Shown here: piece by piece, positions 1-10,472 of the stretch
Numbering within the stretch: position 1 is the first letter of the stretch
Layout of the letters: the number at the start of each line of letters is the position of its first letter
Assembly: GCA_014773175.1 (NCBI GenBank)
Contig: VXCM01000915.1
Coordinates: forward strand, 1-64,000
From: Lucifuga dentata
Lineage: Eukaryota > Chordata > Actinopteri > Ophidiiformes > Bythitidae
Length of the DNA: 64,000 nt
Reading direction: 5' to 3'
Notes under the pieces: generated by a model
What the model was told of the DNA's origin: nothing
Seen by the model: only the letters and a program-made list of their open reading frames with translations
Databases searched by the model: none
Made by a program: the position numbers and the translations under genes

Positions 1-55
1 AAGGCAGCAGTAAATTTTGGTAACATCTTCATCTTCTTGTCTTCATTTCCTTTAG

Positions 56-471
56 GATCACAGATAACAAGCTGTGTCACAGGAGAACACCTTTTACGGC
101 CACCAGAAGATTCTAAGACAGTTCACAGTGTCCCTCTGAATGCCCCGTTCTTTCTGTCGTGTCCTATCGACTCTTTTCAGGCTGTCTACACCTGGGAGCA
201 CAATTGTCACAGCAGTCCTTGTATGCAATTGGGCTCAAGCTGCATACACCTCATCCCTACCATGGAAGAAGAGAACTATGGCAACTACGAGTGTGTTTCC
301 AGAGAGAGAGGCTACTCCAAAGTGGTGCAAGAATATGAACTTACAAAGCAAGTAATCCAGAATACTAACAACATCCCTGAATATAGAAGTAATGCAGCAG
401 CAGTTGTGCCACAGATGCTATGGTTGATGACTGGACCTACTCAAGCGGTTATGTTGGGGTTTTTCAATTAG
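56..471 (+). CDS. sema7a: semaphorin-7A-like, last coding exon (partial gene)
   Basis: This is the 3' terminal coding exon of a gene that begins left of the window. The acceptor is a pyrimidine-rich tract ending TTTAG at 51-55. The exon supplies two bases to a split codon and stays open to TAG at 469-471. The product has one Ig-like domain: a first cysteine in FFLSCPID, tryptophan in YTWEHN, and a second cysteine in GNYECVSRE, with extra cysteines between. It ends in a moderately hydrophobic tail (AAAVVPQMLWLM...GFFN), as expected for a GPI-anchor signal. The layout YxW, SCIHLI, then NYGNYECV resembles the C-terminal Ig domain of SEMA7A, a GPI-anchored semaphorin that signals through integrin beta-1 and plexin C1. 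The sema domain and earlier exons lie outside the window. The link to islr2 and stra6, which neighbour SEMA7A on human 15q24, supports the call. Another Ig-domain semaphorin is the main alternative. Confidence 0.72.
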
Positions 472-730
472 AATTTTTGTAAAAGTTCCATTTCATGTTT
501 CTCTGTTGCACATTGCATCATTTGCTTTCTTGAGGCAAAGTTGAAGTTTATTTGAAAGTATCATTTCAATATTTTCAGGACCTTTGTTCGTGCATTGTTC
601 TTCAGTCTAGGACATAGGCAAAATCAAAGGAAATCCTCCCTAAGACCAATGAATATGCAACCCATGCACATCAAACAGGAACGCTCCTGCTGTGAAATTA
701 AAATCATTTGTACGAGTGGTTACACGGCTA

Positions 731-865
731 TGTTTGGCGGACAGGTTATGTTCTGAAGTAGTGCAGAAACTAACCTTGGCCAAGAGTGTTTCTTTAANTG
801 TTTGGCGGACAGGTTATGTTCTGAAGTAGTGCAGAAACTAACCTTGGCCAAGAGTGTTTCTTTAA
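731..865 (+). repeat. exact 67-base direct duplication around N at 798
   Basis: Bases 731-797 and 799-865 are identical and are separated by a single N. This pattern recurs at other Ns in the window and is best read as an unmerged overlap between two contigs rather than a biological duplication. The same unit start (TGTTTGGCGGACAGG) occurs a third time at 1610, where it belongs to a diverged tandem copy. Confidence 0.9.
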
Positions 866-2379
866 TGAGGAGCCAGAGCAGGTAGAGGCTGGTGTAATGG
901 AGTAAAGAATCAGTACAACCTGTCAGCAGATGAGCAGGGATGGACAGGATGAAACAGAGGCAGACAGTTTGGAGAGCCTGATGTGACTGTTTTTGTTTCA
1001 GTGAGCTGGTAATCACCTAAAGTGATGTGAATGACTTGCACATTCATATTAAAAGAATCTGAAAGAAATCTTACCAGCAACATCCACCCTGTATATGGCT
1101 ACAACACCCAAACCAAACAACACCAAAATGGTGTGGTCATGTGGTGACCGCCTCTCAGTTCCATGCTACTGCTGACATATTGATAGTATCAGGGCATTTA
1201 GGAAAGGGTGGAGTAGGCGGAAACACATCCTGTTCTGTTCAGCTTACATTCCCTTCAGAGTTAATGTTCTGGCTTTTGAAAAAGTACGATAAAAAATGTT
1301 TTGTTGCAGTTGCAGAACAGACACAGTTCCTAACCTCTAAAAACATATGAGTACGTGTTTTATTAACAGAACAGTCTTGACAAAATTTCAGGAATTTTCA
1401 CATTTTACACCCTGTGTTTTCTTTAAACACAGATGTGTAATTTGGCTGCTTACCCATATAGTGCAGTTTTGAATCAGTCAAAGACTGCACCTGATGTAGA
1501 TGGTTGTTAAAGGGAAACATTTTGAAAATGTGTGCACACCTTTGTCATGCAGGTCTTCAGTGAACTACATTTGATAACGGGTTTATCAAAAGCTAATCTC
1601 TGCTGGTAATGTTTGGCGGACAGGTTATGTTCTGAAGTAGTGCAGAAACTAACCTTGGCCAAGAGTGTTTCTTTATGTTTCCCTGGTGTGATGGAGTAAA
1701 GAACCAGCACAACCTGTCAGCAGATGAGCAGGGATGGGCAGCATGAAACAGAGGCAGACAGTTTGGAGAGCCTGATGTGACTGTTTTTGTTTCAGTGAGC
1801 TGGTAATCACCTAAAGTGATGTGAATGACTTGCACATTCATATTAAAAGAATTAATCTGAAAGAAATCTTACCAGCAACATCCACCCTGTATATGGCTAC
1901 AACACCCAAACCAAACGACATCAAAATGGTGTGGTCATGTGGTGACCGCCTCTCAGTTCCATGCTGCTGCTGACATATTGATAGTATCAGGGTTTTTAGG
2001 AAAAGGTGGAGCTGGCGGAAACACTTACTGAATTCGCCTGTTCTGTTCAGAATTGCCTTCAGAGTTAATGTTCTGGCTTTTGAAAAAGTGCGATAAAAAT
2101 GTTTTGATGCAGTTGCAGAGGAGAGAGTTCCCAGCCTCTTAAAACATATGACTACGTGTTTAATTAAGAGAATAGTTTTGACCAAATTTAAGGAATTTTC
2201 ACATTTTACACCCCTGTGTTTTTTTTTAAACAGATTGAGTGATTGAGCTATTTACCAATATAGTAAACATATATACACATATAGGAAACATTTGTGTACA
2301 TGTGCACACCTCTGTCATGCAGGTCTTCAGTGAACTACATTTGATAACGGGTTTATCAAAAGCTAATCTCTGCTGGTAT
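799..2379 (+). repeat. two-copy tandem duplication, unit about 0.8 kb
   Basis: Copy A is 799-1609 (811 bases) and copy B is 1610-2379 (770 bases). Both start TGTTTGGCGGACAGG, share long near-identical blocks (for example the stretch around TATATGGCTACAACACCC) and end with TAATCTCTGCTGGTA. They differ by scattered substitutions and by indels, so this is a genuine, somewhat diverged duplication, unlike the exact copies at the Ns. No coding potential is conserved between the copies. Because both ends abut N-marked joins, the true number of units may be larger. Confidence 0.8.
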
Positions 2380-2447
2380 NTGTCATGCAGGTCTTCAGTG
2401 AACTACATTTGATAACGGGTTTATCAAAAGCTAATCTCTGCTGGTAT
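2313..2447 (+). repeat. exact 67-base direct duplication around N at 2380
   Basis: Bases 2313-2379 and 2381-2447 are identical on either side of a single N. This is the same probable assembly artefact as at 798, here at the right end of the tandem array. Confidence 0.9.
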
Positions 2448-4317
2448 TACTGCCAGTTATTTATATTAAACTAGAATTAATACTTAAAACTATTAAATAT
2501 ATTTATTATATATTTCTGTTTGTATGATTTTAACTTATATTTTCTTACTTAATCCACTGAAAATATATGATCTGCAAAATGTGTTGTAAAGTCATATTGT
2601 ACTTTGTTTTTTTTTTTGTTTTTTTTTTTTTGCATAACCAGTGTGTGATAAAGCAGCTACACAAAGCCAAAGAGTCATCTGTAGAATATTTCTGAACATA
2701 ATTGATTTTTAAGCTTTCTAATTAATACCCTGAAGGATCAGAAGTAAAAAAAAATATTTGAGAGTCAGTTCCCTATGGTTCTCAAATCTGTGTAAAAAGT
2801 TGACTCTTCAGTAATTGATTTATCTTCATATCTTCCTCATCACAGATGAGACTCAATAAACCACACAATCTGATTCAGGATGCTGACCATTTACAGACAA
2901 CACTGTAAGTACCTTCAGCCTAATTTGTGTAATTCCAGGCTTACACTCCTAAAGATGACTACAGAAAGACAACATTTTTACAGTGGAATAAGTCACATTA
3001 CAGCTGTCTCTTTTGCCAGTACTGGGTGGAAATCCTGAATTCTTAGGGGTTTTACTAAGTAACTGTGGATTACAAACTCATGGATAATGTAATTCCCAGC
3101 TGGAATGCAATCGTCTCACCCTGTTAGCTCTCATATGTCTGTGGCTAAGCCCTCCTGTTACTTTGCCTACGCCTGTTGTTTTTAATTTTGGGTTGAGCCG
3201 CTTAAAGATTGAACCTCAATGAAGAGAAAAAAAATATGACAGTGATTTAGGAACATATGAGAGGCAAAATATTTCCTCCACACTCATCACTCAAATCAAC
3301 ACCACACACGCTCCAAACCTATCAAATTGGTTGGTTTTCCGTTACAACAAACTACTTGTGTTTCATTTTCACTTCTTTAGAGTGACAATGGTTCTTTATG
3401 CTTTTAAAATCGTAATTTTGCTCTCCCAGCAGTGTAATGCACACCACGAAGAGGCCACCCACATGTGTTTGGCAATGAGATCACTTTATTGAGGATCCTG
3501 GAGTCTCAGGCTTAAGCTGGAGCTGACGCTGCACCTGTCCTGTCGGCTCACTTTGTGATAACTGTCCTGTTTCTCTGGTCAGGTGAGGAGGTTAATAGTA
3601 GTTGAGATGGTGATGTAACAGGTTTAAGTGTTCTTATGTGGTTTGGCTTCTCCATGTCATTTTCATTGGGCATCCTACTTAGTCATTGAACTAGAAATAC
3701 AATCAAGTCTATTGTGATCAAGCTGAAAACAAAAAGTAGGATGAAAACAAAAAGTTGTCTGGTTTCATGGCAACCTTGTGTTTGGTTTCATGCATTTTAG
3801 CATCAGTGATAGTGTTTCCTTTAGGCCAAGCTCTCTCAGTAACCCAATACTTATTACTTTTAATATCACCAAGCCAAGGCACCACTCGTTCATCCAGCAG
3901 TCTAAACAGTGTGATGATGACCATGAGCCATGTTTCTCTGCTGCTGCTGATATGAGTGTATCAGACCTTGAGCCATAGAGATTTTGTCAGAGTTTAGGCC
4001 TCCAGGTTCAACATTTCCTTCCTTTTGTGCTGTTTTGAGATTAAATAAATGATTAAATGAAAAGAAAAAATATCTCAAAACCAAACTTGTGTTTATGTTA
4101 GATGTCAGAATTATGGGTTCTTGCCTGGAATCACATTAGTCTCTGGATAAAATGGATTCAAAAACTTTTAAAAACTCTTATCTACATAATAACACAACAT
4201 AAAACAGGAAACGTTAACATTAGCTAAAATATCTGTGTGTAATTTCAATATCTTGACAGCAGAGGCCACTATCATCTAACAGGAATTTTGTTGTCTACTT
4301 GAATGCCATAACACCCT

Positions 4318-4322
<5 letters not shown>

Positions 4323-4359
<37 letters not shown>

Positions 4360-4594
4360 CACTCACTCACACACACACAAAGACAGTAATACATTCATAA
4401 GAAAAAATAATACTCTACCACTACTACACAGCCAACATGTTTTAATATTAATAATCAGTCTCCATAAACTATCCCACATTAAAATCCAGTTAGAAAATTA
4501 TGTTGAATTTGTGTGTGTGTGTGTGTGTGTGATAGAGAAAGGGNGGAGGGATATATGATTACCGTTGACAGACAGACAGACAGACAGACAGACA
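4323..4594. repeat. microsatellite cluster (TC)17, (GT)10, (GACA)7
   Basis: There are three simple repeats within 270 bases: (TC)n at 4323-4356, (GT)n at 4511-4530 and (GACA)n at 4567-4594. A single N lies at 4544. Confidence 0.95.
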
Positions 4595-5455
4595 AATGCT
4601 ACATTTACCTTATTGGTTGAAGTGACTCAGATTTTTTTTTGCCCGTCTGATTTTATTTTATTTTTTTCTCCGCAGTGTGAATAAACCACATTTGTTTTTT
4701 GTCATTTCAGATTTTAGGTCACTTGCTCTAGATTCAGATCTGGTTCTAGATCAGATTCATACCTGATCTCTGGCTATGACTACATTCACATTACAGAATG
4801 GATAAATTACAGCCTCCACTGAACATCAGACATGAACATCACTTGTGCAGATTATGTTTACTTTGAAGAATTTGTTCACACTCAGACAGACCAAAGACTC
4901 TCACTATTCTGTAGGTATCATAAAATTACTTAATAAGGCTATCTGGCCTGGGACAGACAGACTCATGCACACATATGCAGAGCAAAAGTCCAAAAGTTGT
5001 TAATGTGTCTCTTTATGCTGCACTGACTAGCATGGATATACCAGCCTTTTCCCACTTCTCAGCATGAACTTTGAAGCACACACACACTCACAGAACACAT
5101 AAACAAGAAACAAACCTACTGCCAGCTGCTTCAACCTTTTCTCTTCTCCTGGCTTCTCTGCTGTCTTCTGCTTCCTAATGAACCATTTTCCATTCCTACT
5201 ATTAAAATTACAAAATAATTTGCACATAATTTTCATAAGTGATGTTAACAAGTGGATCTGATGTTCAGTGGAGGCTGTAATTTATCCATTCTCCAGGTAA
5301 GAGTTAGTGAGATTAAAGTGCATGACCAAAATTAAATATCCAATTTTAAGAACTATTATGAACATTTTAGTAACATTAAATTAATAGTTATAAAAGTTTT
5401 TGTTAAATAATAAATGAATGAAAATTTGACGGGAAGTACTGTGAAATGTGAATTA

Positions 5456-5843
5456 CTTTAAAGGACCATACCAACCATTTTGCATGTTGTCATTTCTTCA
5501 CTATAGCAGTTGAATGCACCACTAAGAAGCATTTTCAGATCACTCTGCACTTTTTGTTGCACTTAAATGCTAAAATTAAATTAATCAACTTCAAAATTTA
5601 AAAAAACCTGAATATACTTCTTGTTTGCGATGATGGATTACCTATCCCGAGAATGTTTCAAGTATCAAATATTGATTTTAATAGCGTATCAGAACAAACT
5701 GAAACCAATGGCGGTCTGGAAGGTGGGGGGGAAAAATTAATTCACCATTCCAGTATGCTTTGGGAAATTATTGTCAGTAAGGTTACGTGTATGAAAATTG
5801 AATTAGGCTTAAACATGCAAAATGGCAGTACGGTCCTTTAAAG
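5456..5843. mobile_element. MITE, copy 1, with CTTTAAAGGACC terminal inverted repeats
   Basis: The left end reads CTTTAAAGGACCATACCAAC. The right end, reverse-complemented, reads CTTTAAAGGACCGTACTGCC, and both continue CATTTTGCATGTT. There is no transposase frame. A related, longer copy in the opposite orientation lies at 46964-47492; the two share the ends and internal sequence around the CCAATGGCGGTCTGGAAGGT motif. The size (~388 bases), the inverted ends and the lack of coding capacity fit a non-autonomous DNA transposon. I did not assign the superfamily. Confidence 0.75.
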
Positions 5844-6134
5844 ATTTAGAAGGAATGATCTGGACTCACAATCTGTGTATGATAAACCCATCTCCTTACC
5901 AACTATTACAAGATGAATGCTCACACCATCTCTTACAAACTCAATCTGTAGGACAAATGGGTTGATTTGATTTTTAGAAAGATTAGAAAAAACTTTGACA
6001 CTCGACCAACAACCTTTGCACCTCTGAAGTGTGATTGTTTTTTGTTTGTTTGTATTTTTTATTTTATTATTTATTTATTTATTTTTTTTCTGCCTTCTGT
6101 TTTTTCTCTCTGCAGTCAGCTCTCTTCAGTGCTG

Positions 6135-6206
6135 AAGATGGTCAAGTGGTTTAAGACGCGCCTTCAGACAAAACATCCAATCTTAGGATCGGATCTCGCC
6201 AGAGAC
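6135..6206 (+). repeat. tRNA-derived sequence (SINE head or tRNA pseudogene)
   Basis: An A-box-like TGGTCAAGTGG at 6139-6149 and a B-box-like GGATCGGATCT at 6186-6196 are spaced as in a class II tRNA. The intervening GTTTAAGACGCG resembles a tRNA-Leu D-arm. I could not pair a full acceptor stem, so it is more likely a tRNA-derived SINE head or a pseudogene than a working tRNA. A short frame also runs through it to a stop at 6237-6239 after an acceptor-like CTCTGCAG, but it resembles no protein I know. Confidence 0.45.
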
Positions 6207-7249
6207 AAGAAACACAAATGGGCACACAAACACGAATGACCTGAGGTGTCAAACAAGGGACTGATAACAAAATGTGGTAATGATACTGAAAAGGTTGGTG
6301 TCGAAAAGTGTACAAGGTGAAATGAAAAGATACAAAATACAAGGTGAATTGAATGGTTGATGAGGAGAAAAAAAAACAAGGTGGGGAAAAAAGGGGCCAA
6401 AAATAACGAACAAAAACGAACAACTAAACACAACATTAAAAAAAAGAAAATTTTAAGTTTGTTTTTAAATTAAAATAAATATTTATATCTGTTTCGACTG
6501 TTTTTCCAGCTATAATTTGCAGTATCAGTGTGTTCAATAGTCCAATAGGAATTAATGTAGGTAGCAACAGTGCAGCAGGTACACCAGAGGATGGCAGTAT
6601 TTTTTACAGCAAACGACCTTAAATTTAAGGTGTTTATGTTGCAACAGATTACGTTCAAGCATCAGGATAGCACGATGATGAAGATGAGGGATACTGACTA
6701 AAGTGAGGGCAATTTTGACAAAAATCACTTTAAAAAAAAGTGAATGTTTCTGTTAAGAATAACAAAGTTATCAAGGTCTGCAGCTCCTCATATTTCAGCC
6801 TCAGCTTCTGTCATCTGTCTGAGCCATTTATGGCTTTAAAATTCTCGACAGCCAACAGCGTTCACTCAACAATGACGATTTGCAATCAAATGTCCAGGCA
6901 CGGCATCACGCCTGCACTGGACTGTGAAATGACTCCTTCATAGTTTATGTCATAGCTCAAGAAATTTGATTTTTTTTTCATTAGGTTTTGTTTAGTTCAT
7001 CCTTTAGTTAGATTGTTTTTCTTTTTCTCAACATGAAAAAAATCAAATGGTGCAGTGCTGTTGTATGATTCTTTATCAGTGCGTTTTGAAAGTCATGGCC
7101 TTTAATTAAAGACAATATGCTGGCTGCAACCAAAGTCAAATATTAGGTTGGGTCGGGGTAATAAATTAAACATCAGATCCTAAATTATGAATTTTCTTTG
7201 AGGGTAGTACCCGGAGCTTCTGTATCTTTAATATTGAGGAGCGAGATGG

Positions 7250-7603
7250 GAGAGGCTGCGCGTTCACACAACCTTCTCTCGCTTGGCAGCGGCGGGAGCG
7301 CGCAGCGGATCTCACACTCGTTTGGACAGGAAAAACGACGTCTGATTGCAACAGCGACTCACNCGCAGCGGATCTCACACTCGTTTGGACAGGAAAAACG
7401 ACGTCTGATTGCAACAGCGACTCACCGGGAGAAAATGTTCCCTTCACCGCCCTTCATCAACGCTGTCGAGGTCTGCAAAAGTCAGGTGAAAGGATCCATC
7501 ATATGCGAGGATTCGAGTCTTTTCGAGCATTAAAAGTGTTTCAGAGGACTGTAAACTCCTAGTGATTTATAAACTACAGGAACTGGAACTTAACACTGGA
7601 CAG
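7250..7603 (+). other. islr2: islr2 5' untranslated exon (5' end uncertain)
   Basis: The CDS exon of islr2 is preceded by an acceptor, ACTTGCAG ending at 8306. The best matching donor upstream is CAG|GTAAGA with the junction after 7603, so an untranslated exon ends at 7603 and the intron is 7604-8306. The GC-rich stretch near 7240-7430, unusual in this AT-rich window, marks the likely promoter and first exon. The start at 7250 is only an estimate. Bases 7301-7362 and 7364-7425 are an exact 62-base duplication around an N, so the real exon is probably 63 bases shorter. Confidence 0.5.
7301..7425 (+). repeat. exact 62-base direct duplication around N at 7363
   Basis: Bases 7301-7362 equal 7364-7425 and are separated by one N, inside the islr2 5'UTR exon. 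This is probably an unmerged contig overlap. Confidence 0.9.
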
Positions 7604-8315
7604 GTAAGATGATTCAATAGTTAATTAAGAAGTAACTATGAGGAAATTGAATCAAAAGCTGACTAGAGGACCATCCAGATCAATCTAAAGTGGAATAAAC
7701 ACACTTCTGTCTGTTGCAACCCAGGAGAATCAAAGACATGTTTTTAAGAGTGCAGCAAGCTATACAGTGTGGAAATTTTAACCCTTGTTGATAGTTAAAA
7801 TTATTTGACTAGCGATCAAATCAAAGGTTTCAGCTTCACAGCGTCTGTTTAGGCGCGTAGAAGTGGAGAGCGCCTGTGCTGAATCTGCTGCAAACGCTGA
7901 AGTATGTGTGCAGTGGACGAGTGTCCAAAACTGTTAAAAATTGCCATGTTGTTTTTGTGCGGTGTGAAAAAAAAGTTTGATATAATGGCATTCAATAGTG
8001 ATGATCATCTGATTTCTCCAGCATCAGCAGCAATAGAATAGAATAGAATAGAAGAAGAGAAGAGAAGAAAAGTTTTGTTGCTTTTAAAGTTGATTTATTT
8101 ATGAATTTGGAATGTAATATTTTACTGAATATCAAGAAGCATAGACTCCTAAGACAGATTTCAGACACATATGCACACAGACGGATATGTCAGTAATACA
8201 CATTTGCCAGAGATATGCATCAAGTTCTCAGATTGCATTACTGCTAGTATATTGGACATAATGGATATAAAATTCAAACCTAACATCTGGTAACTGATAC
8301 TTGCAGGTGCAGAAA

Positions 8316-10472
8316 ATGGCGAGAAGGCTCCTGCAGCTCCTTGCTTTGTGGACGACTCTGATTGGCATTGCACAGTGCTGTCCACAGCCCTGCACCTGCC
8401 TGGATAAATATGGCCACCAGTTTGCAGACTGTGCTTACAAAGATCTGCTGGTGGTGCCCGTGGGTCTACCCTCCAATGTTACCACCCTAAGCCTTTCTGC
8501 CAATAAGATCAAATTGCTAAAAAGTAAAAGCTTCATCAGTGCCACTCAAGTCACCTCTCTCTGGCTGGCCCACAATGAGATAGTTACCATAGAGACAGAC
8601 ACCTTGGCTCCTCTGATCCAGCTTCGCAATCTGGACATCAGCTACAACAAAATTGTTAACTTTCCATGGGAAGATCTGCGCAAACTCACCGCCTTGCAGC
8701 TTATAAAAATGAATAACAATGAAATGATAAACCTTCCCAAGGATGCTTTTTCTACCCTCAAAGATCTGAGGTCAGTGCGTATTAATAATAATAAGTTCAC
8801 TACCATAGTGCAGGGCACCTTTGATGCTCTCTCTGCCATGTCCCACCTTCAGATTTTTAACAATCCCTTTACCTGCTCCTGCAGCTTAGAATGGTTGAGG
8901 GATTGGATCACAACAACCAAGATTTCAATCCCTGAGCAAAATTCCATTGTATGTGATACACCTGCACACCTGAATGGTACTATGGTTACAAAGATGCCCA
9001 AACTGGACTGTAAGGCCCCCACTGTCACTATAACCTACCAGCCCAACATTGAGAACACAGAGCTTTACGAGGGTTTCATGGTCATCTTAAACTGTGAGAC
9101 AAAGGGGAGCCCCAAGCCACAAGTCATCTGGGATGTGAATGCTGGAAATCAAAAATTTCAGTTCTTTTTACCGTCCTCTGGTGTAAGCAACGATTTACCA
9201 ATTAACGATGAAACAACCAACAATCGATTCCTTGTCTTTCAAAATGGCACTCTCATTATCCCTCGTATAAGTAAAAAGGAAGATGGAAATTATAGCTGCT
9301 CTGCCATCAATGATTTAGGTAAGGCAGAGAGCAGTGTTAAAGTTGCATTGGCAGGCACCCAAAAACATGCCAGCAACTCAATGCTAGATTCCACAGTGGA
9401 CAAGATCCCCCCATCTGTTAACAAGCCTGTAGGGCCCAAGACCTCCAAAAACAATGTCAACAATGTCAACTGGGTGAAGCCAGAGGAAAAAGCCAAGGGC
9501 GCTACAGATTCATCAGCCAAACATGATGACAAAGAGCAGGATGGTGGTGCTCCACAGAACCCTGCATTTGGAAGCAGGTGTGGCATGAGAGATGGCAGTG
9601 AATACATCTCGAACCACGCCTTCACCATGACCTTGGATGACTTAAAACAATACACTTTTGATTTTGGTGTGGTTGCATTGGAAGTGTCGGAGACCGAGGC
9701 CAAAGTTCAACTAAACCTGCTTCATCTTCCCAGTAGCAAATCAAACCTTCTCCTGAGTCAGATTCAAAACCTGGAGACGGTGAATAAGGAACTTTTCAGT
9801 CTGATCCAGTCCTCTACCAAAAACACCCTAAACGCCCTTCCAGATATGCTCTACCTCTGTGTAAATACTGGTAATGGACACTCTATGGTTCAGTGGTCCA
9901 AGATAGAGGAGGGGGTTAATGCCTACCACTTCCACGGTTTACAGCCTGGCACCAATTACACACTTTGTCTCACCTATGGGGGGCAGGACTGCCAAGTCCA
10001 AGTTGTCTTCACAACAAGGAAGAAGATCCCTTCCCTGTTTATAATCGTGGTTGTCAGTACTTTCCTGCTGGTTTTGGCCACTTTTCCTTTGCTGGGGGCT
10101 ACCTGCTGCCATTTGTTATACAAATACCAAGGGAAGACCTACAAGCTTATCATGAAGGCTCAGAATCCGGATCAGATGGAGAAGCAAGTGGCTGGAGATT
10201 TTGATCCTAGGGCGTCTTTTGTGGGATCAGAGAAAAACTTCAATCCTAGTGAGTTAGGTGAGGGAGAGGGAGAGGGAGAGGCAGAGGAGGAAGACGGTGA
10301 GGGAGAGGCAGAAGGCAGCGTGGTGACTGAGTCCATCCCGGGATCTTCATCCAAAACAAACCAGGAGGAATTTGAGGTGGGGTCGGAGTACAGCGACAGA
10401 TTACCGCTGGGAGCCGAAGCAGTCAACATCTCAGAGGAGATCAACGGCAATTACAAGCAGCCGAGCCACTGA
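8316..10472 (+). CDS. islr2: Islr2/Linx, LRR and Ig-domain transmembrane protein
   Basis: This is a complete 718-residue protein in a single exon, as usual for ISLR2. The start is the ATG at 8316, ten bases inside the exon; the frame upstream of it is intronic or UTR. Domains in order: signal peptide (about 1-20, LLQLLALWTTLIGIAQ); an LRR N-cap (CPQPCTCLDK); about five leucine-rich repeats (about 55-180, e.g. LSLSANKI, LWLAHNE, LDISYNKI); an LRR C-cap (about 183-232, NPFTCSCSLEWL); one C2-type Ig domain (about 248-345, with ILNCETKG and DGNYSCSA); a spacer and a fibronectin-III-like segment (GLQPGTNYTLCL); one transmembrane helix (about 572-600, FIIVVVSTFLLVLATFPLL); and a cytoplasmic tail with a Glu/Gly-rich run (about 648-672). 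The tail ends in the highly conserved block SEYSDRLPLGAEAVN...EINGNY. Mammalian ISLR2 (Linx) acts in axon extension and guidance with Trk and Ret receptors. The mammalian paralogue ISLR lacks this long tail. Confidence 0.95.
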   Translation: MARRLLQLLALWTTLIGIAQCCPQPCTCLDKYGHQFADCAYKDLLVVPVGLPSNVTTLSLSANKIKLLKSKSFISATQVTSLWLAHNEIVTIETDTLAPLIQLRNLDISYNKIVNFPWEDLRKLTALQLIKMNNNEMINLPKDAFSTLKDLRSVRINNNKFTTIVQGTFDALSAMSHLQIFNNPFTCSCSLEWLRDWITTTKISIPEQNSIVCDTPAHLNGTMVTKMPKLDCKAPTVTITYQPNIENTELYEGFMVILNCETKGSPKPQVIWDVNAGNQKFQFFLPSSGVSNDLPINDETTNNRFLVFQNGTLIIPRISKKEDGNYSCSAINDLGKAESSVKVALAGTQKHASNSMLDSTVDKIPPSVNKPVGPKTSKNNVNNVNWVKPEEKAKGATDSSAKHDDKEQDGGAPQNPAFGSRCGMRDGSEYISNHAFTMTLDDLKQYTFDFGVVALEVSETEAKVQLNLLHLPSSKSNLLLSQIQNLETVNKELFSLIQSSTKNTLNALPDMLYLCVNTGNGHSMVQWSKIEEGVNAYHFHGLQPGTNYTLCLTYGGQDCQVQVVFTTRKKIPSLFIIVVVSTFLLVLATFPLLGATCCHLLYKYQGKTYKLIMKAQNPDQMEKQVAGDFDPRASFVGSEKNFNPSELGEGEGEGEAEEEDGEGEAEGSVVTESIPGSSSKTNQEEFEVGSEYSDRLPLGAEAVNISEEINGNYKQPSH

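Larger units (their letters stand above)
472..7250. other. intergenic region between sema7a and islr2
   Basis: No convincing protein gene was found. The left end probably holds the sema7a 3'UTR; an ATTAAA is at 697-702. The region contains an ~0.8 kb tandem duplication (799-2379), microsatellites near 4.3-4.6 kb, a MITE (5456-5843) and a tRNA-derived element (about 6135-6206). Short open frames here lack family resemblance or splice support. A TTTATT on the + strand at 3485-3490 would read AATAAA on the - strand, but no - strand exon was recognised beside it. Confidence 0.6.

Noticed and set aside
720..2185. Several - strand open frames of 67-115 codons over the tandem duplication
   Set aside because: They follow the repeat copies and the N-flanked duplications, have no splice context or family resemblance, and are not conserved as frames between copies A and B.
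5967..6239. Open frame ending KKHKWAHKHE after an acceptor-like CTCTGCAG
   Set aside because: Most of it is a T-rich tract followed by the tRNA-derived element; there is no matching protein or upstream exon.
8301..8315. Five extra N-terminal codons on islr2 from a TTG at 8301
   Set aside because: They cover the splice acceptor ACTTGCAG (ends 8306); the first ATG is at 8316 and directly precedes the signal peptide.
9290..9703. 137-codon - strand frame inside islr2
   Set aside because: Antisense shadow of the islr2 CDS, with no signal of its own.
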